Below the pieces are notes generated by a model. The model ran no database searches. It had not been told where the DNA came from and worked only from the letters and a program-made list of their open reading frames with translations. From Acidobacteriota bacterium (GTDB lineage: Bacteria > Acidobacteriota > Vicinamibacteria > Vicinamibacterales > UBA2999): DNA of 6,064 bases. Positions 1 to 5,993 of this stretch are shown here, one piece after another. The stretch's first letter is position 1; every line of letters starts with the position of its first letter. Location: contig CANJYC010000126.1 in assembly GCA_947478985.1 (NCBI GenBank), forward strand, positions 1 through 6,064. Direction: 5' to 3'. A program made the position numbers and the translations under genes.

Positions 1-2
1 CT

Positions 3-83
3 ATTCAATCGGCAGGCACGCCGGGCACTTTAATTACTCTTCGTGTGGGCAGCACATTTTCAGTGGCCCAACACGATGTCTGA
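3..83 (+). CDS. FlbD/SwrD-family protein, C-terminal fragment (5' truncated by window edge)
   Basis: An open frame enters from the left edge (first full codon at base 3) and stops at TGA 81-83, giving 26 visible residues. The segment TPGTLITLRVGSTFSVAQ resembles, from memory, the core of the small FlbD/SwrD family (pattern TPDTVITLxxGxxxVVxE). In Bacillus-type flagellar operons this family lies directly upstream of fliL and supports swarming motility, with SwrD reported to increase flagellar torque. The position here matches: the stop overlaps the fliL start by 8 bases (ATGTCTGA), which suggests translational coupling. Oddities: the protein ends only about five residues after the core, whereas family members usually continue 10-20 residues further. 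Codon third positions are also less GC-rich than in the genes downstream. The call rests on a short match plus synteny, so it is tentative; an unrelated short tail is possible. Confidence 0.5.
   Translation: MQSAGTPGTLITLRVGSTFSVAQHDV
46..70 (+). promoter_or_regulatory. Possible small hairpin just upstream of the fliL start
   Basis: Bases 46-50 (TGGGC) and 53-55 (CAC) can pair with 63-65 (GTG) and 66-70 (GCCCA), leaving a 2-base AG bulge and a 7-base loop (ATTTTCA). It ends 5 bases before the fliL ATG at 76 and lies inside the end of the upstream frame. No U-tract follows, so it is not an intrinsic terminator. No Shine-Dalgarno sequence is visible before this ATG, so the structure could influence fliL initiation or its coupling to the upstream gene. 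Stems this short also arise by chance. Confidence 0.2.
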
Positions 84-570
84 CACACCAGCCGTACCCG
101 CACCCGTCTCCGCGAAGAAGTCCAAGAAGGGCCTCTTCATGATCCTCATCGCGGTTCTCATCCTCGGCGGCGGGGGTGGGGGCGCGTACTTCTTCTACTT
201 CAAGCCCGCGTCAGCGCAGGCGCAGACGGCCGAGCCTGAGCCGGAGGCCGAGGCGCCTACCGGCATCGTCCCCATGGAACCGTTCGTGGTGAACCTGGCT
301 GACCAGGGCAGCTCGCGGTTTCTCCGGTGCAACCTGTCGCTCGTCCTCGCCGAGGAAGCCGAGGCGAAGGAGCTCACCGAGAAGCCGGTGGATCTGGCCC
401 GCGTACGCTCTGTCATCCTCGAACTTCTGGCGGAGCAGCAGGCCGACGGCCTCGTCACGCCCGAAGGCAAAGAGGCACTCAAGAAGGCCATTGCCGAACG
501 CGCGACCAAGGCGGTTCATGAATTGAAGGTTGTGGATGTCCTCTTCTCAGAGTTCGTCATCCAGTTCTGA
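76..570 (+). CDS. fliL: Flagellar basal body-associated protein FliL
   Basis: FliL is a single-pass inner-membrane protein that surrounds or supports the MotA/MotB stator and helps torque generation or stator retention. The 164-residue product has a short cytoplasmic N-terminus with a basic KKSKK patch (residues 14-18), one membrane segment (about 20-42, with six consecutive glycines at 31-36), and a Pro/Glu-rich linker (about 51-62). The periplasmic domain opens with GIVPMEPFVVNLAD (63-76) and ends with VVDVLFSEFVIQF, both typical FliL signatures. The start at ATG 76 is preferred over an in-frame GTG at 43, which would add 11 residues (MWAAHFQWPNT) with no family precedent. Neither start has a clear ribosome binding site. 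The start overlaps the upstream stop at 81-83, so coupled translation is likely. The 3' end overlaps fliN by 35 bases. Confidence 0.95.
   Translation: MSDTPAVPAPVSAKKSKKGLFMILIAVLILGGGGGGAYFFYFKPASAQAQTAEPEPEAEAPTGIVPMEPFVVNLADQGSSRFLRCNLSLVLAEEAEAKELTEKPVDLARVRSVILELLAEQQADGLVTPEGKEALKKAIAERATKAVHELKVVDVLFSEFVIQF
525..529 (+). promoter_or_regulatory. Ribosome binding site deciding the fliN start
   Basis: GAAGG lies 6 bases before ATG 536, inside the fliL coding sequence. It supports ATG 536 over the in-frame TTG at 530, which would have no usable spacing to this site. Confidence 0.6.
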
Positions 571-838
571 GGCTCTCGTCGCGAGCGGTCTTACGCCGCT
601 CTATGACGTGGTCTGCCGCGTCGATGTTGTGCTGGGCACGGCCTCGATGACCGTGCGGGACTGCCTGAATCTGAAGTGCCAGACGATCATCCGGCTGAAC
701 GAGCCGGCTGGTGACGACATGCAGGTCACGGTCAACGGCATTGCGGTCGCCACCGGCGAAATCGTGATCGTCGATACCAGCACCGCGCTCAGGGTCACGG
801 AAATTCTGCCACCGCCGAGCAGCGAGGGCCACGAGTGA
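536..838 (+). CDS. fliN: Flagellar motor switch/C-ring protein FliN (short SpoA-domain form)
   Basis: FliN forms the lower part of the cytoplasmic C-ring with FliM and docks the FliH-FliI export ATPase complex. The 100-residue product is nearly all one SpoA domain (about 22-91). It contains the family patterns YDVVCRVDVVLGTASMTVRD (23-42), the NLKxxxIIRL strand, VxVNGIAVATGEIVIVD (64-80) and a closing LRVTEIL (85-91). Residues 1-12 are a serine-rich leader (MSSSQSSSSSSE), encoded where the gene overlaps fliL in another frame; a short tail (PPPSSEGHE) follows the domain. The length fits plain FliN, not the larger FliY with an N-terminal CheC-like part. fliM, its usual upstream neighbour, is absent from this position. 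The stop overlaps the fliO start (GTGA). Confidence 0.93.
   Translation: MSSSQSSSSSSEALVASGLTPLYDVVCRVDVVLGTASMTVRDCLNLKCQTIIRLNEPAGDDMQVTVNGIAVATGEIVIVDTSTALRVTEILPPPSSEGHE
824..828 (+). promoter_or_regulatory. Ribosome binding site for fliO (GTG start)
   Basis: GAGGG lies within the last codons of fliN, 6 bases before the GTG at 835. It supports initiation at a GTG codon that overlaps the fliN TGA stop. Confidence 0.6.
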
Positions 839-1185
839 GCGGACCCGGCTTTCAGAGCCTGCTGGCTGTGGCGGTTGTCCTCGCGCTCGTGGTGGCGCTG
901 GCCTGGCTCGTTCGGCGCGGGGCATTTGCCGCGCTTCGCCAGAACACGCGAGGCATCAGCGTTGAGACGGCCGTGCCGATCGGCGAGCGCCGCTCGCTCA
1001 TCATTGTCGCTGTCGAGGGTCGGCGGCTCCTGCTCGGTCTCACGTCCGGCCAGATCTCGATGCTGACCGAGCTTGATCCGGCGCCAGTGCCGGACCCGAA
1101 TGATTCTTCCTTGACCGGCGCTGCGGCTCCGTTTGAGCAGCAGCTGCTCTCGCGCATCACGGGTGTGTTCAGGAGCCGGTCGTGA
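835..1185 (+). CDS. fliO: Flagellar biosynthetic protein FliO
   Basis: FliO is a small membrane protein that helps assemble and stabilise the FliP ring and FliP/FliR core of the export gate, and is generally not retained as a gate component. The 116-residue product starts with GTG, has one membrane helix (about 7-26) followed by basic residues (RR, 27-28), and then a cytoplasmic region. That region holds the FliO pattern ISVETAVPIGERRSLIIVAVEGRRLLLGLTSGQIS in two consecutive parts (about 41-60 and 61-75), then a low-complexity Pro/Asp linker and a short amphipathic C-terminal stretch. FliO proteins diverge strongly, so the identification combines this pattern with the position between fliN and fliP. 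It overlaps both neighbours by 4 bases (GTGA at each junction), consistent with coupled translation. Confidence 0.9.
   Translation: MSGPGFQSLLAVAVVLALVVALAWLVRRGAFAALRQNTRGISVETAVPIGERRSLIIVAVEGRRLLLGLTSGQISMLTELDPAPVPDPNDSSLTGAAAPFEQQLLSRITGVFRSRS
1171..1175 (+). promoter_or_regulatory. Ribosome binding site deciding the fliP start
   Basis: AGGAG ends 6 bases before GTG 1182. The alternative ATG at 1197 is preceded by GAATCCCGGCGCC, which contains no Shine-Dalgarno-like sequence, so GTG 1182 is the better start. Confidence 0.6.
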
Positions 1186-1847
1186 ATCCCGGCGCCATGA
1201 ACATTCAGGTGGACGGCATCGGTGCCGTGTCGGCGCCGCTGCAGATCGTCCTGCTGCTGACGTTGATCTCGTTTCTCCCGGCGATTCTGATGACGATGAC
1301 CTCGTTCACGAGAATTCTCATCGTCTTCCACTTCCTGCGTCAGGCGCTTGGGACGCAGGAGATGCCGTCGAGCCAGATTCTGATTGGGCTGGCCCTCTTT
1401 CTGACCATGTTCATCATGGCCCCGGTCGGCGCGCAGATTAACGAACTCGCCGTGGAGCCGGCGATGGCCGGCCGAATCACGATGACAGAGGCGCTCTCGC
1501 GAGGTGCGCCGCCGCTGCGCACGTTCATGTTGAAACAGACACGCCAGGCCGACATCGCGCTCTTCATGGAATTGGGTCACATCCGCGTGAACACGCCCGC
1601 AGAGCTGCCCATGACCGTCGTGATGCCGGCGTACATCATCTCGGAGCTGAAGACCGGCTTCCAGATGGGGTTCTTTCTCTTTGTGCCGTTCCTACTCATT
1701 GACCTCGTGGTCTCGACGACCCTGCTGTCGATGGGCATGCTGCAGCTGCCGCCGGCGATGGTGTCACTGCCGTTCAAGATTCTGCTCTTCGTGATGATCG
1801 ACGGGTGGAATCTCCTCGTCGGTTCGATTGTCCGCAGTTTTGCGTAG
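1182..1847 (+). CDS. fliP: Flagellar export gate protein FliP
   Basis: FliP forms the pentameric heart of the flagellar type III export channel, together with FliQ and FliR. The 221-residue product shows family hallmarks in order: a first membrane helix (about 18-37), MTSFTRILIVFHFLRQALGT (39-58), QILIGLALFLTMFIMAPV (65-82), a periplasmic region (about 83-145) with FMLKQTRQADIALFME (115-130), ISELKTGFQMGFFLFVPF (153-170), and SMGMLQLPPAMVSLPFK (183-199) followed by a last helix with DGWNLLVGS. Only about 17 residues precede the first helix, so it lacks the cleavable signal peptide of enterobacterial FliP and resembles the short (about 221-residue) Bacillus form as I recall it. The GTG start overlaps the fliO stop. 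If ATG 1197 were used the protein would lose only five residues. Confidence 0.97.
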   Translation: MNPGAMNIQVDGIGAVSAPLQIVLLLTLISFLPAILMTMTSFTRILIVFHFLRQALGTQEMPSSQILIGLALFLTMFIMAPVGAQINELAVEPAMAGRITMTEALSRGAPPLRTFMLKQTRQADIALFMELGHIRVNTPAELPMTVVMPAYIISELKTGFQMGFFLFVPFLLIDLVVSTTLLSMGMLQLPPAMVSLPFKILLFVMIDGWNLLVGSIVRSFA

Positions 1848-1860
1848 TTCGTGGTTCCCC

Positions 1861-2130
1861 ATGCCTGAAGCCCTTGTCGTCGGCGTCGTCCGCCAAGCCA
1901 TTGAGACCGCCATCGCCGTGAGTCTGCCGATGCTGCTGGCCGGTCTTGTGGCCGGCGTCCTTGTCAGCGTGTTCCAGACGGTCACCTCAATTCAGGACAG
2001 CGTCCTCGGCTTCATCCCGAGAGCCGTGGCAATTTTCGCGGCCTTCGCCCTGACCTTTCCCTGGATGCTGCGCACCCTGAGCGGCTTTTCCGCCGACCTG
2101 ATTCGGCGCCTGCCCGAGTTCATCCGGTGA
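1861..2130 (+). CDS. fliQ: Flagellar export gate protein FliQ
   Basis: FliQ is a two-helix hairpin protein that wraps around the FliP/FliR core of the export gate. The 89-residue product has the standard family length and two hydrophobic segments (about 16-39 and 55-75). Between them is the diagnostic loop VSVFQTVTSIQDSVLGFIPR (35-54). The ATG at 1861 was chosen because it gives this standard length; a TTG at 1828 would add 11 residues from within the fliP end. It begins 13 bases after the fliP stop, the largest gap in the window, and no strong ribosome binding site is seen there. The stop overlaps the fliR GTG start by 4 bases. Confidence 0.96.
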   Translation: MPEALVVGVVRQAIETAIAVSLPMLLAGLVAGVLVSVFQTVTSIQDSVLGFIPRAVAIFAAFALTFPWMLRTLSGFSADLIRRLPEFIR

Positions 2131-2885
2131 TCGATCTCGCGGTCATCGAGCGCTTCGGCCTGCTCCTCGTCAGGCCCGGAATGCTCGTACTGATCGCCCC
2201 CGGCATCGGCGGCCAGCAGATTCCGGCCCCAGTGAAGATCGGGTTAACGGCGCTGCTGGCCATCGGCCTGCTGCCATCGGCCGCCATTCCCCGGATGCTG
2301 CCCGAACTGTCGCTGGGAATGGTGATCGCACGCGAAGTGGTCATCGGCCTGTCGCTGGCGTTCGTGATGCGCGCCCTCATCGGTGGAGCCGAATTCGCCG
2401 GTCACCTGAGCGGCCAGCAGATCGGCTTCTCCTACGGTGCGACCATCGACCCGCAGAGCGGCGTCCGCAACAACATGCTCTCGATCCTCTACGGGATGCT
2501 GGCCACGCTCGGGTTCCTCGCGGTCAATGGACACCACCAGCTGCTGCGCGCGCTCGCCCAGTCCTACCAGGGCCTGCCGATCGGCGTGGGGCAGGTGAAT
2601 GCCTCCATCCTGATCGCGGTCCGCGAAATCTTCGCCATCGTGTTCATAGTGGGCCTCCGTCTCGCGGCACCGATCATCGTGGTGCTGCTGGTGGTGGAGC
2701 TGGCCGTGGGCCTCATCTCGCGCGCGTCTCCTGCCCTGAACTTCCAGGTCATCGGCTATCCAATCCGGCTGCTCGTGGGCCTCACGCTGCTCGCCGCGCT
2801 CATCGGCACGATTCCCGCCGTGACGAACTCGCTGCTGGGTTCTGTCCTCGCGACCGGGGCCAACGCGGCCCGGGCGTTCAGGTAG
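2127..2885 (+). CDS. fliR: Flagellar export gate protein FliR
   Basis: FliR joins FliP in the export channel as the single subunit that completes the helical FliP5-FliR core and recruits FliQ and FlhB. The 252-residue product is a multi-pass membrane protein of normal family length. Recognisable segments are RPGMLVLIAPGIGGQQIPAP (16-35), the region around AGHLSGQQIGFSYGATIDPQ (91-110), NGHHQLLRAL (134-143) and RASPALNFQVIGYPIRLLVG (199-218), the last matching the conserved FliR C-terminal motif. The GTG start overlaps the fliQ TGA (GTGA at 2127-2130); only a weak GAG lies upstream, so translation is probably coupled to fliQ. The gene ends 3 bases before flhB. Confidence 0.97.
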   Translation: MIDLAVIERFGLLLVRPGMLVLIAPGIGGQQIPAPVKIGLTALLAIGLLPSAAIPRMLPELSLGMVIAREVVIGLSLAFVMRALIGGAEFAGHLSGQQIGFSYGATIDPQSGVRNNMLSILYGMLATLGFLAVNGHHQLLRALAQSYQGLPIGVGQVNASILIAVREIFAIVFIVGLRLAAPIIVVLLVVELAVGLISRASPALNFQVIGYPIRLLVGLTLLAALIGTIPAVTNSLLGSVLATGANAARAFR

Positions 2886-2888
2886 GCG

Positions 2889-3950
2889 ATGTCATCCGAC
2901 AAAACAGAACAACCGACTGGCAAACGCCTTCAGGACGCCCGCAAGAAGGGGCAGGTCGTTCGCTCGAAGGAACTGGCGATCGCCGCCGCCACCGTGGCGG
3001 GCACGATGGCGCTCGGGCGCCTCGGCGGCACGCTGCTGCACGGCCTCGGCGACCGGTTGGCCGCCGACCTGACACACCTCGGCGACGCGCCCTTCCGAGA
3101 CGTGAGCTCCGGCGACGTGGTGTCGCTCGTCATCGGGGCCGGACGCACGATGGTGACCCTCGTCGGACCGATTGCGATGACCACGATGATTGTCGGTGTG
3201 GCCATGCAGGGCGCGCAGGGCGGCTGGAACATCGCAAGTGATGCATTGACGCTCAACTTCGGCAAGCTGAATCCGGCCAGCGGTTTCAAGCGCCTGGGGT
3301 TCAAGCAGGGAGGCGTCGACACGCTCAAGACCTTCGTCTCGGTCGCGATGATCGCCACGGTCGCGTGGCTGATCATCACGCCGGCGATGGATGAAGGTCT
3401 GAAGCTGCCGTGGATGACGCCGGCCGATGCGGCCCTCACATTCTGGACGGAGGCCGACTTGCTCTTGCGGCGCGTGGCGTGGGGGCTCGGCTTTCTCGCC
3501 ATCGGCGACTACGGTCTGCAGCGGTACCGGCTGTACGAGAGCCTCAAGATGACGAAGCAGGAAGTCAAAGACGAGGCGAAGCAGCAGGAGAACCAGGAAA
3601 TCAAGGGGCGCGTGCGCAAAGTGCAGCGCGAGATGGCGAAGAAGCGAATGCTCGGGAATGTCCGGCGCGCCACGGTCGTCATCACAAACCCGACCCACTT
3701 CGCGGTGGCGCTGGAGTATCGCCGCGGCGAAATGGCGGCGCCGGTCGTCCTGGCCAAGGGTGCGGATCACGTCGCCGCGGCGATCCGGCAGCGGGCGCGC
3801 GAGCACGGCGTGCCATTGGTGGAGAACAAACCGCTTGCCCAGGCGCTGTTCAAGACCGCAGAGATCGGCGAAGCGATTCCAGGGCCGCTCTTCTCGGCCG
3901 TGGCTGAAGTGCTGGCACAGCTCATCCGGTTGAAGCAGTTGGTGATGTAA
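2889..3950 (+). CDS. flhB: Flagellar export switch protein FlhB
   Basis: FlhB is the export-gate component that autocleaves and, with FliK, switches secretion from rod/hook subunits to filament subunits. The 353-residue product starts with the typical basic leader KTEQPTGKRLQDARKKGQVV (5-24), continues with about four membrane segments (roughly 28-50, 80-105, 145-165, 190-207), then a charged linker rich in Lys/Glu (about 215-255). The cytoplasmic domain follows, with the autocleavage motif NPTH at 267-270 (codons at 3687-3698). Around it are ATVVITNPTHFAVALEY and APVVLAKGADHVAA, and then ENKPLAQALFKTAEIGEAIP. The motif is intact, so cleavage between Asn and Pro is expected. The C-terminal tail after NPTH is 83 residues, shorter than in Salmonella but common in other phyla. 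It sits 3 bases after fliR with AGGTAGG upstream and 2 bases before flhA. Confidence 0.98.
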   Translation: MSSDKTEQPTGKRLQDARKKGQVVRSKELAIAAATVAGTMALGRLGGTLLHGLGDRLAADLTHLGDAPFRDVSSGDVVSLVIGAGRTMVTLVGPIAMTTMIVGVAMQGAQGGWNIASDALTLNFGKLNPASGFKRLGFKQGGVDTLKTFVSVAMIATVAWLIITPAMDEGLKLPWMTPADAALTFWTEADLLLRRVAWGLGFLAIGDYGLQRYRLYESLKMTKQEVKDEAKQQENQEIKGRVRKVQREMAKKRMLGNVRRATVVITNPTHFAVALEYRRGEMAAPVVLAKGADHVAAAIRQRAREHGVPLVENKPLAQALFKTAEIGEAIPGPLFSAVAEVLAQLIRLKQLVM

Positions 3951-3952
3951 CG

Positions 3953-5992
3953 ATGGCGACAGTCAAGATCAACCCACACAAGGCGAGTCACCTCCTCGCA
4001 CCTGGCGCCGTGATGGCGGTGGTGCTGCTGATGATCATCCCGCTGCCGCCGATCGTGCTCGATCTGCTGCTCTCGGTGGACATCGGTCTCGCCGTCGTGC
4101 TGCTGCTGACGGTGGTCTACGTCCGGCAGCCCACGGAGTTCTCGGTCTTCCCGTCGTTGCTCCTGTTGCTGACCTTGCTGCGACTGTCGCTCAACGTGGC
4201 CTCCACTCGACTGGTGCTGATGCATGGACAGGACGGCGTGGACGCGGCCGGCACCGTCATCATGGCGTTCGGCAATTTCGTGGTCGGCGGCAATTACGTG
4301 GTCGGCGTGGTCGTCTTCCTCGTCCTGATCGCGATTCAGTTCCTCGTCATCAATCACGGCGCGGTCCGCACGGCGGAAGTCACAGCGCGCTTCACGCTCG
4401 ACTCGCTGCCTGGCCGCCAGATGGCGATCGATGCCGACCTGAACACCGGTGCCATCGACGAGAAGGAGGCAGGCGTCCGCCGCGATCGGGTGCGCCGCGA
4501 GGCTGACTTCTACGGCTCGATGGACGGGGCCATCAAGTTCACGCAGCGCGATGCGATGGCGGCGATGCTCATCACGGGCGTCAACATCGTCGCCGGCCTC
4601 ATCATCGGCGTGGTGCAGCACGGGCTTGACCTCGCCACGGCCGCGCAGACCTACACGCTGCTGACGGTCGGTGAGGGACTCGTCACCGCGATACCCGCTT
4701 TGCTCGTGTCGATGGCGGGCGCACTGATTACTACCCGGGCCGCCGCAGAGTCACACCTTGGTGAGGAGGTTGCGACGCAGTTGTTCGCTCGTGCCAAACC
4801 GCTGGCCGTCGCGGCCGCCGTGCTGGCGTTTCTCGCGCTGATCCCAGGCCTGCCGAAGTTCGCGTTCCTCAGCGTGGCGGCACTGCTTGGCTTCTCGGCC
4901 TATGCGCTCCGGATGCCGACGGTGGCGGACGTGGCCACCGAGGATGCCGTGGATGCGGCGTCAGGGGATGGTCGCGAGATGGTGAGCGCGGTTGACCCGC
5001 TGGCCGTGGAAGTGGGCTATGCGCTGGTGGCGCTGGTTGACGAGAAGCAGGGCGGGTCCCTGCTAACGCGTGTGCGGGCCATCCGCCGGCAGATCGCCCA
5101 GGAGACGGGTGTCGTGGTCTCGGCGGTACGCATCGCCGACAACCTGCAGCTCGGTCCCCGCGGGTACAGCATCCTGATCAAGGGCGTGGAAGTGGCTCGC
5201 GGTGAGCTGTACGCCGAGCGTCTCCTGGCCATCAACTCCGGGTCAGCCTCCCGGCCGCTCGACGGCGTCCCGACCCAGGAGCCGGCCTTCGGCCTGCCGG
5301 CTGTCTGGATTACGCAGGACATGCGTGAGACGGCGACGTCCACCGGCTATACGGTGGTCGACCCGACGACCGCCCTGTCGACCCATCTGTCGGAGACCAT
5401 CCGCAACTTCCTGCCGGATCTGCTGAGCCGTCAGCAGGTCAAGGAGATGGTCGACGCGGTCGCGCAGTACGCCCCGAAACTGGTCGAGGATCTGGTCCCC
5501 AAGACGGTGTCGCTCGGCGAGATTCAGCGCGTCCTCCGGCAGCTGCTGCGCGAGCGCGTGCCGGTGCGGGACCTGGTCACGATTCTGGAAGCGGTCGCCG
5601 ACGCGGCCACCGTCACCAAGGATGTCGATGCGATGACCGAGGCGGTGCGTGCGGCCATAGGCCGTGCCATCTGTAAGTCGTATCAGAACGACAAGGGTGA
5701 GTTGTCGGTCATCGGTGTCACAGCCACGCTCGAAGAGCAGTTGCTGGGCTCGATGGTCCGGACCGAGCAGGGAGCGGTCCTCGCGCTGGACCCCCAACAG
5801 GCCCAGACCATCGCCAGCCGGATTGCCGGGGCGGTGGAGCAGGCGATGGCACAACCCGTGCTCTTGTGTTCGCCAGCGCTGCGGCCGCACCTGTGGCGGC
5901 TCTTCGCGAGGGTGCTGCCGCACCTGGGAGTGCTCTCCCACGCTGAGGTGCCAGCACATGTTCACATCGTCCCGGTAGCCACGCTCGATTGA
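3953..5992 (+). CDS. flhA: Flagellar export gate protein FlhA
   Basis: FlhA forms a nonameric ring that uses proton motive force for export and whose cytoplasmic domain docks chaperone-substrate complexes. The 679-residue product has the normal family length and is an FHIPEP-family member. The membrane half (about 15-320) carries RLSLNVASTRLVL (77-89), NFVVGGNYVVGVVVFLVL (108-125) and TARFTLDSLPGRQMAIDADL (144-163), followed by the conserved cytoplasmic loop with READFYGSMDGAIKF (182-196). Asp200 in QRDAMAAM appears to align with Salmonella Asp208, a residue important for export (alignment from memory). A variable linker (about 326-345) leads to the cytoplasmic domain (about 346-665), with EPAFGLPAVWI (443-453), GYTVVDPTTALSTHLSE (465-481) and RVPVRDLVTILEAVAD (535-550). 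GGTGAT at 3941-3946, inside the flhB end, is a suitable ribosome binding site 6 bases before the ATG. Confidence 0.98.
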   Translation: MATVKINPHKASHLLAPGAVMAVVLLMIIPLPPIVLDLLLSVDIGLAVVLLLTVVYVRQPTEFSVFPSLLLLLTLLRLSLNVASTRLVLMHGQDGVDAAGTVIMAFGNFVVGGNYVVGVVVFLVLIAIQFLVINHGAVRTAEVTARFTLDSLPGRQMAIDADLNTGAIDEKEAGVRRDRVRREADFYGSMDGAIKFTQRDAMAAMLITGVNIVAGLIIGVVQHGLDLATAAQTYTLLTVGEGLVTAIPALLVSMAGALITTRAAAESHLGEEVATQLFARAKPLAVAAAVLAFLALIPGLPKFAFLSVAALLGFSAYALRMPTVADVATEDAVDAASGDGREMVSAVDPLAVEVGYALVALVDEKQGGSLLTRVRAIRRQIAQETGVVVSAVRIADNLQLGPRGYSILIKGVEVARGELYAERLLAINSGSASRPLDGVPTQEPAFGLPAVWITQDMRETATSTGYTVVDPTTALSTHLSETIRNFLPDLLSRQQVKEMVDAVAQYAPKLVEDLVPKTVSLGEIQRVLRQLLRERVPVRDLVTILEAVADAATVTKDVDAMTEAVRAAIGRAICKSYQNDKGELSVIGVTATLEEQLLGSMVRTEQGAVLALDPQQAQTIASRIAGAVEQAMAQPVLLCSPALRPHLWRLFARVLPHLGVLSHAEVPAHVHIVPVATLD

Positions 5993-5993
5993 T

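Noticed and set aside
14..30. Sigma-54-like promoter (AGGCACG followed by GCAC) upstream of fliL
   Set aside because: The GG and GC dinucleotides do not have the required spacing and the -12 element is poor; the site also lies inside a probable coding frame.
43..75. Upstream GTG start that would lengthen FliL by 11 residues
   Set aside because: The added residues (MWAAHFQWPNT) are not FliL-like, there is no ribosome binding site before it, and ATG 76 gives a normal FliL N-terminus.
1182..1235. Missing FliP signal peptide as a possible 5' truncation
   Set aside because: The gene starts with a good ribosome binding site right at the fliO stop, and short FliP proteins without a cleavable signal peptide are known in other bacteria such as Bacillus.
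852..1580. 242-codon open frame on the minus strand opposite fliO and fliP
   Set aside because: Same shadow pattern, covering two well-identified genes on the plus strand with no domain features of its own.
2892..3806. 304-codon open frame on the minus strand opposite flhB
   Set aside because: It is a shadow of GC-rich codon bias: rich in Arg/His/Asp, no recognisable domain, fully opposite a clear flhB.
3687..3950. Short FlhB C-terminal tail as a possible truncation
   Set aside because: The NPTH motif and the following cytoplasmic domain are complete; tails of about this length are usual outside the enterobacteria.
3767..4621. 284-codon open frame on the minus strand opposite the flhB/flhA junction
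   Set aside because: Low-complexity His/Asp/Gln/Arg composition, spans a gene boundary on the other strand, and has no recognisable motif.
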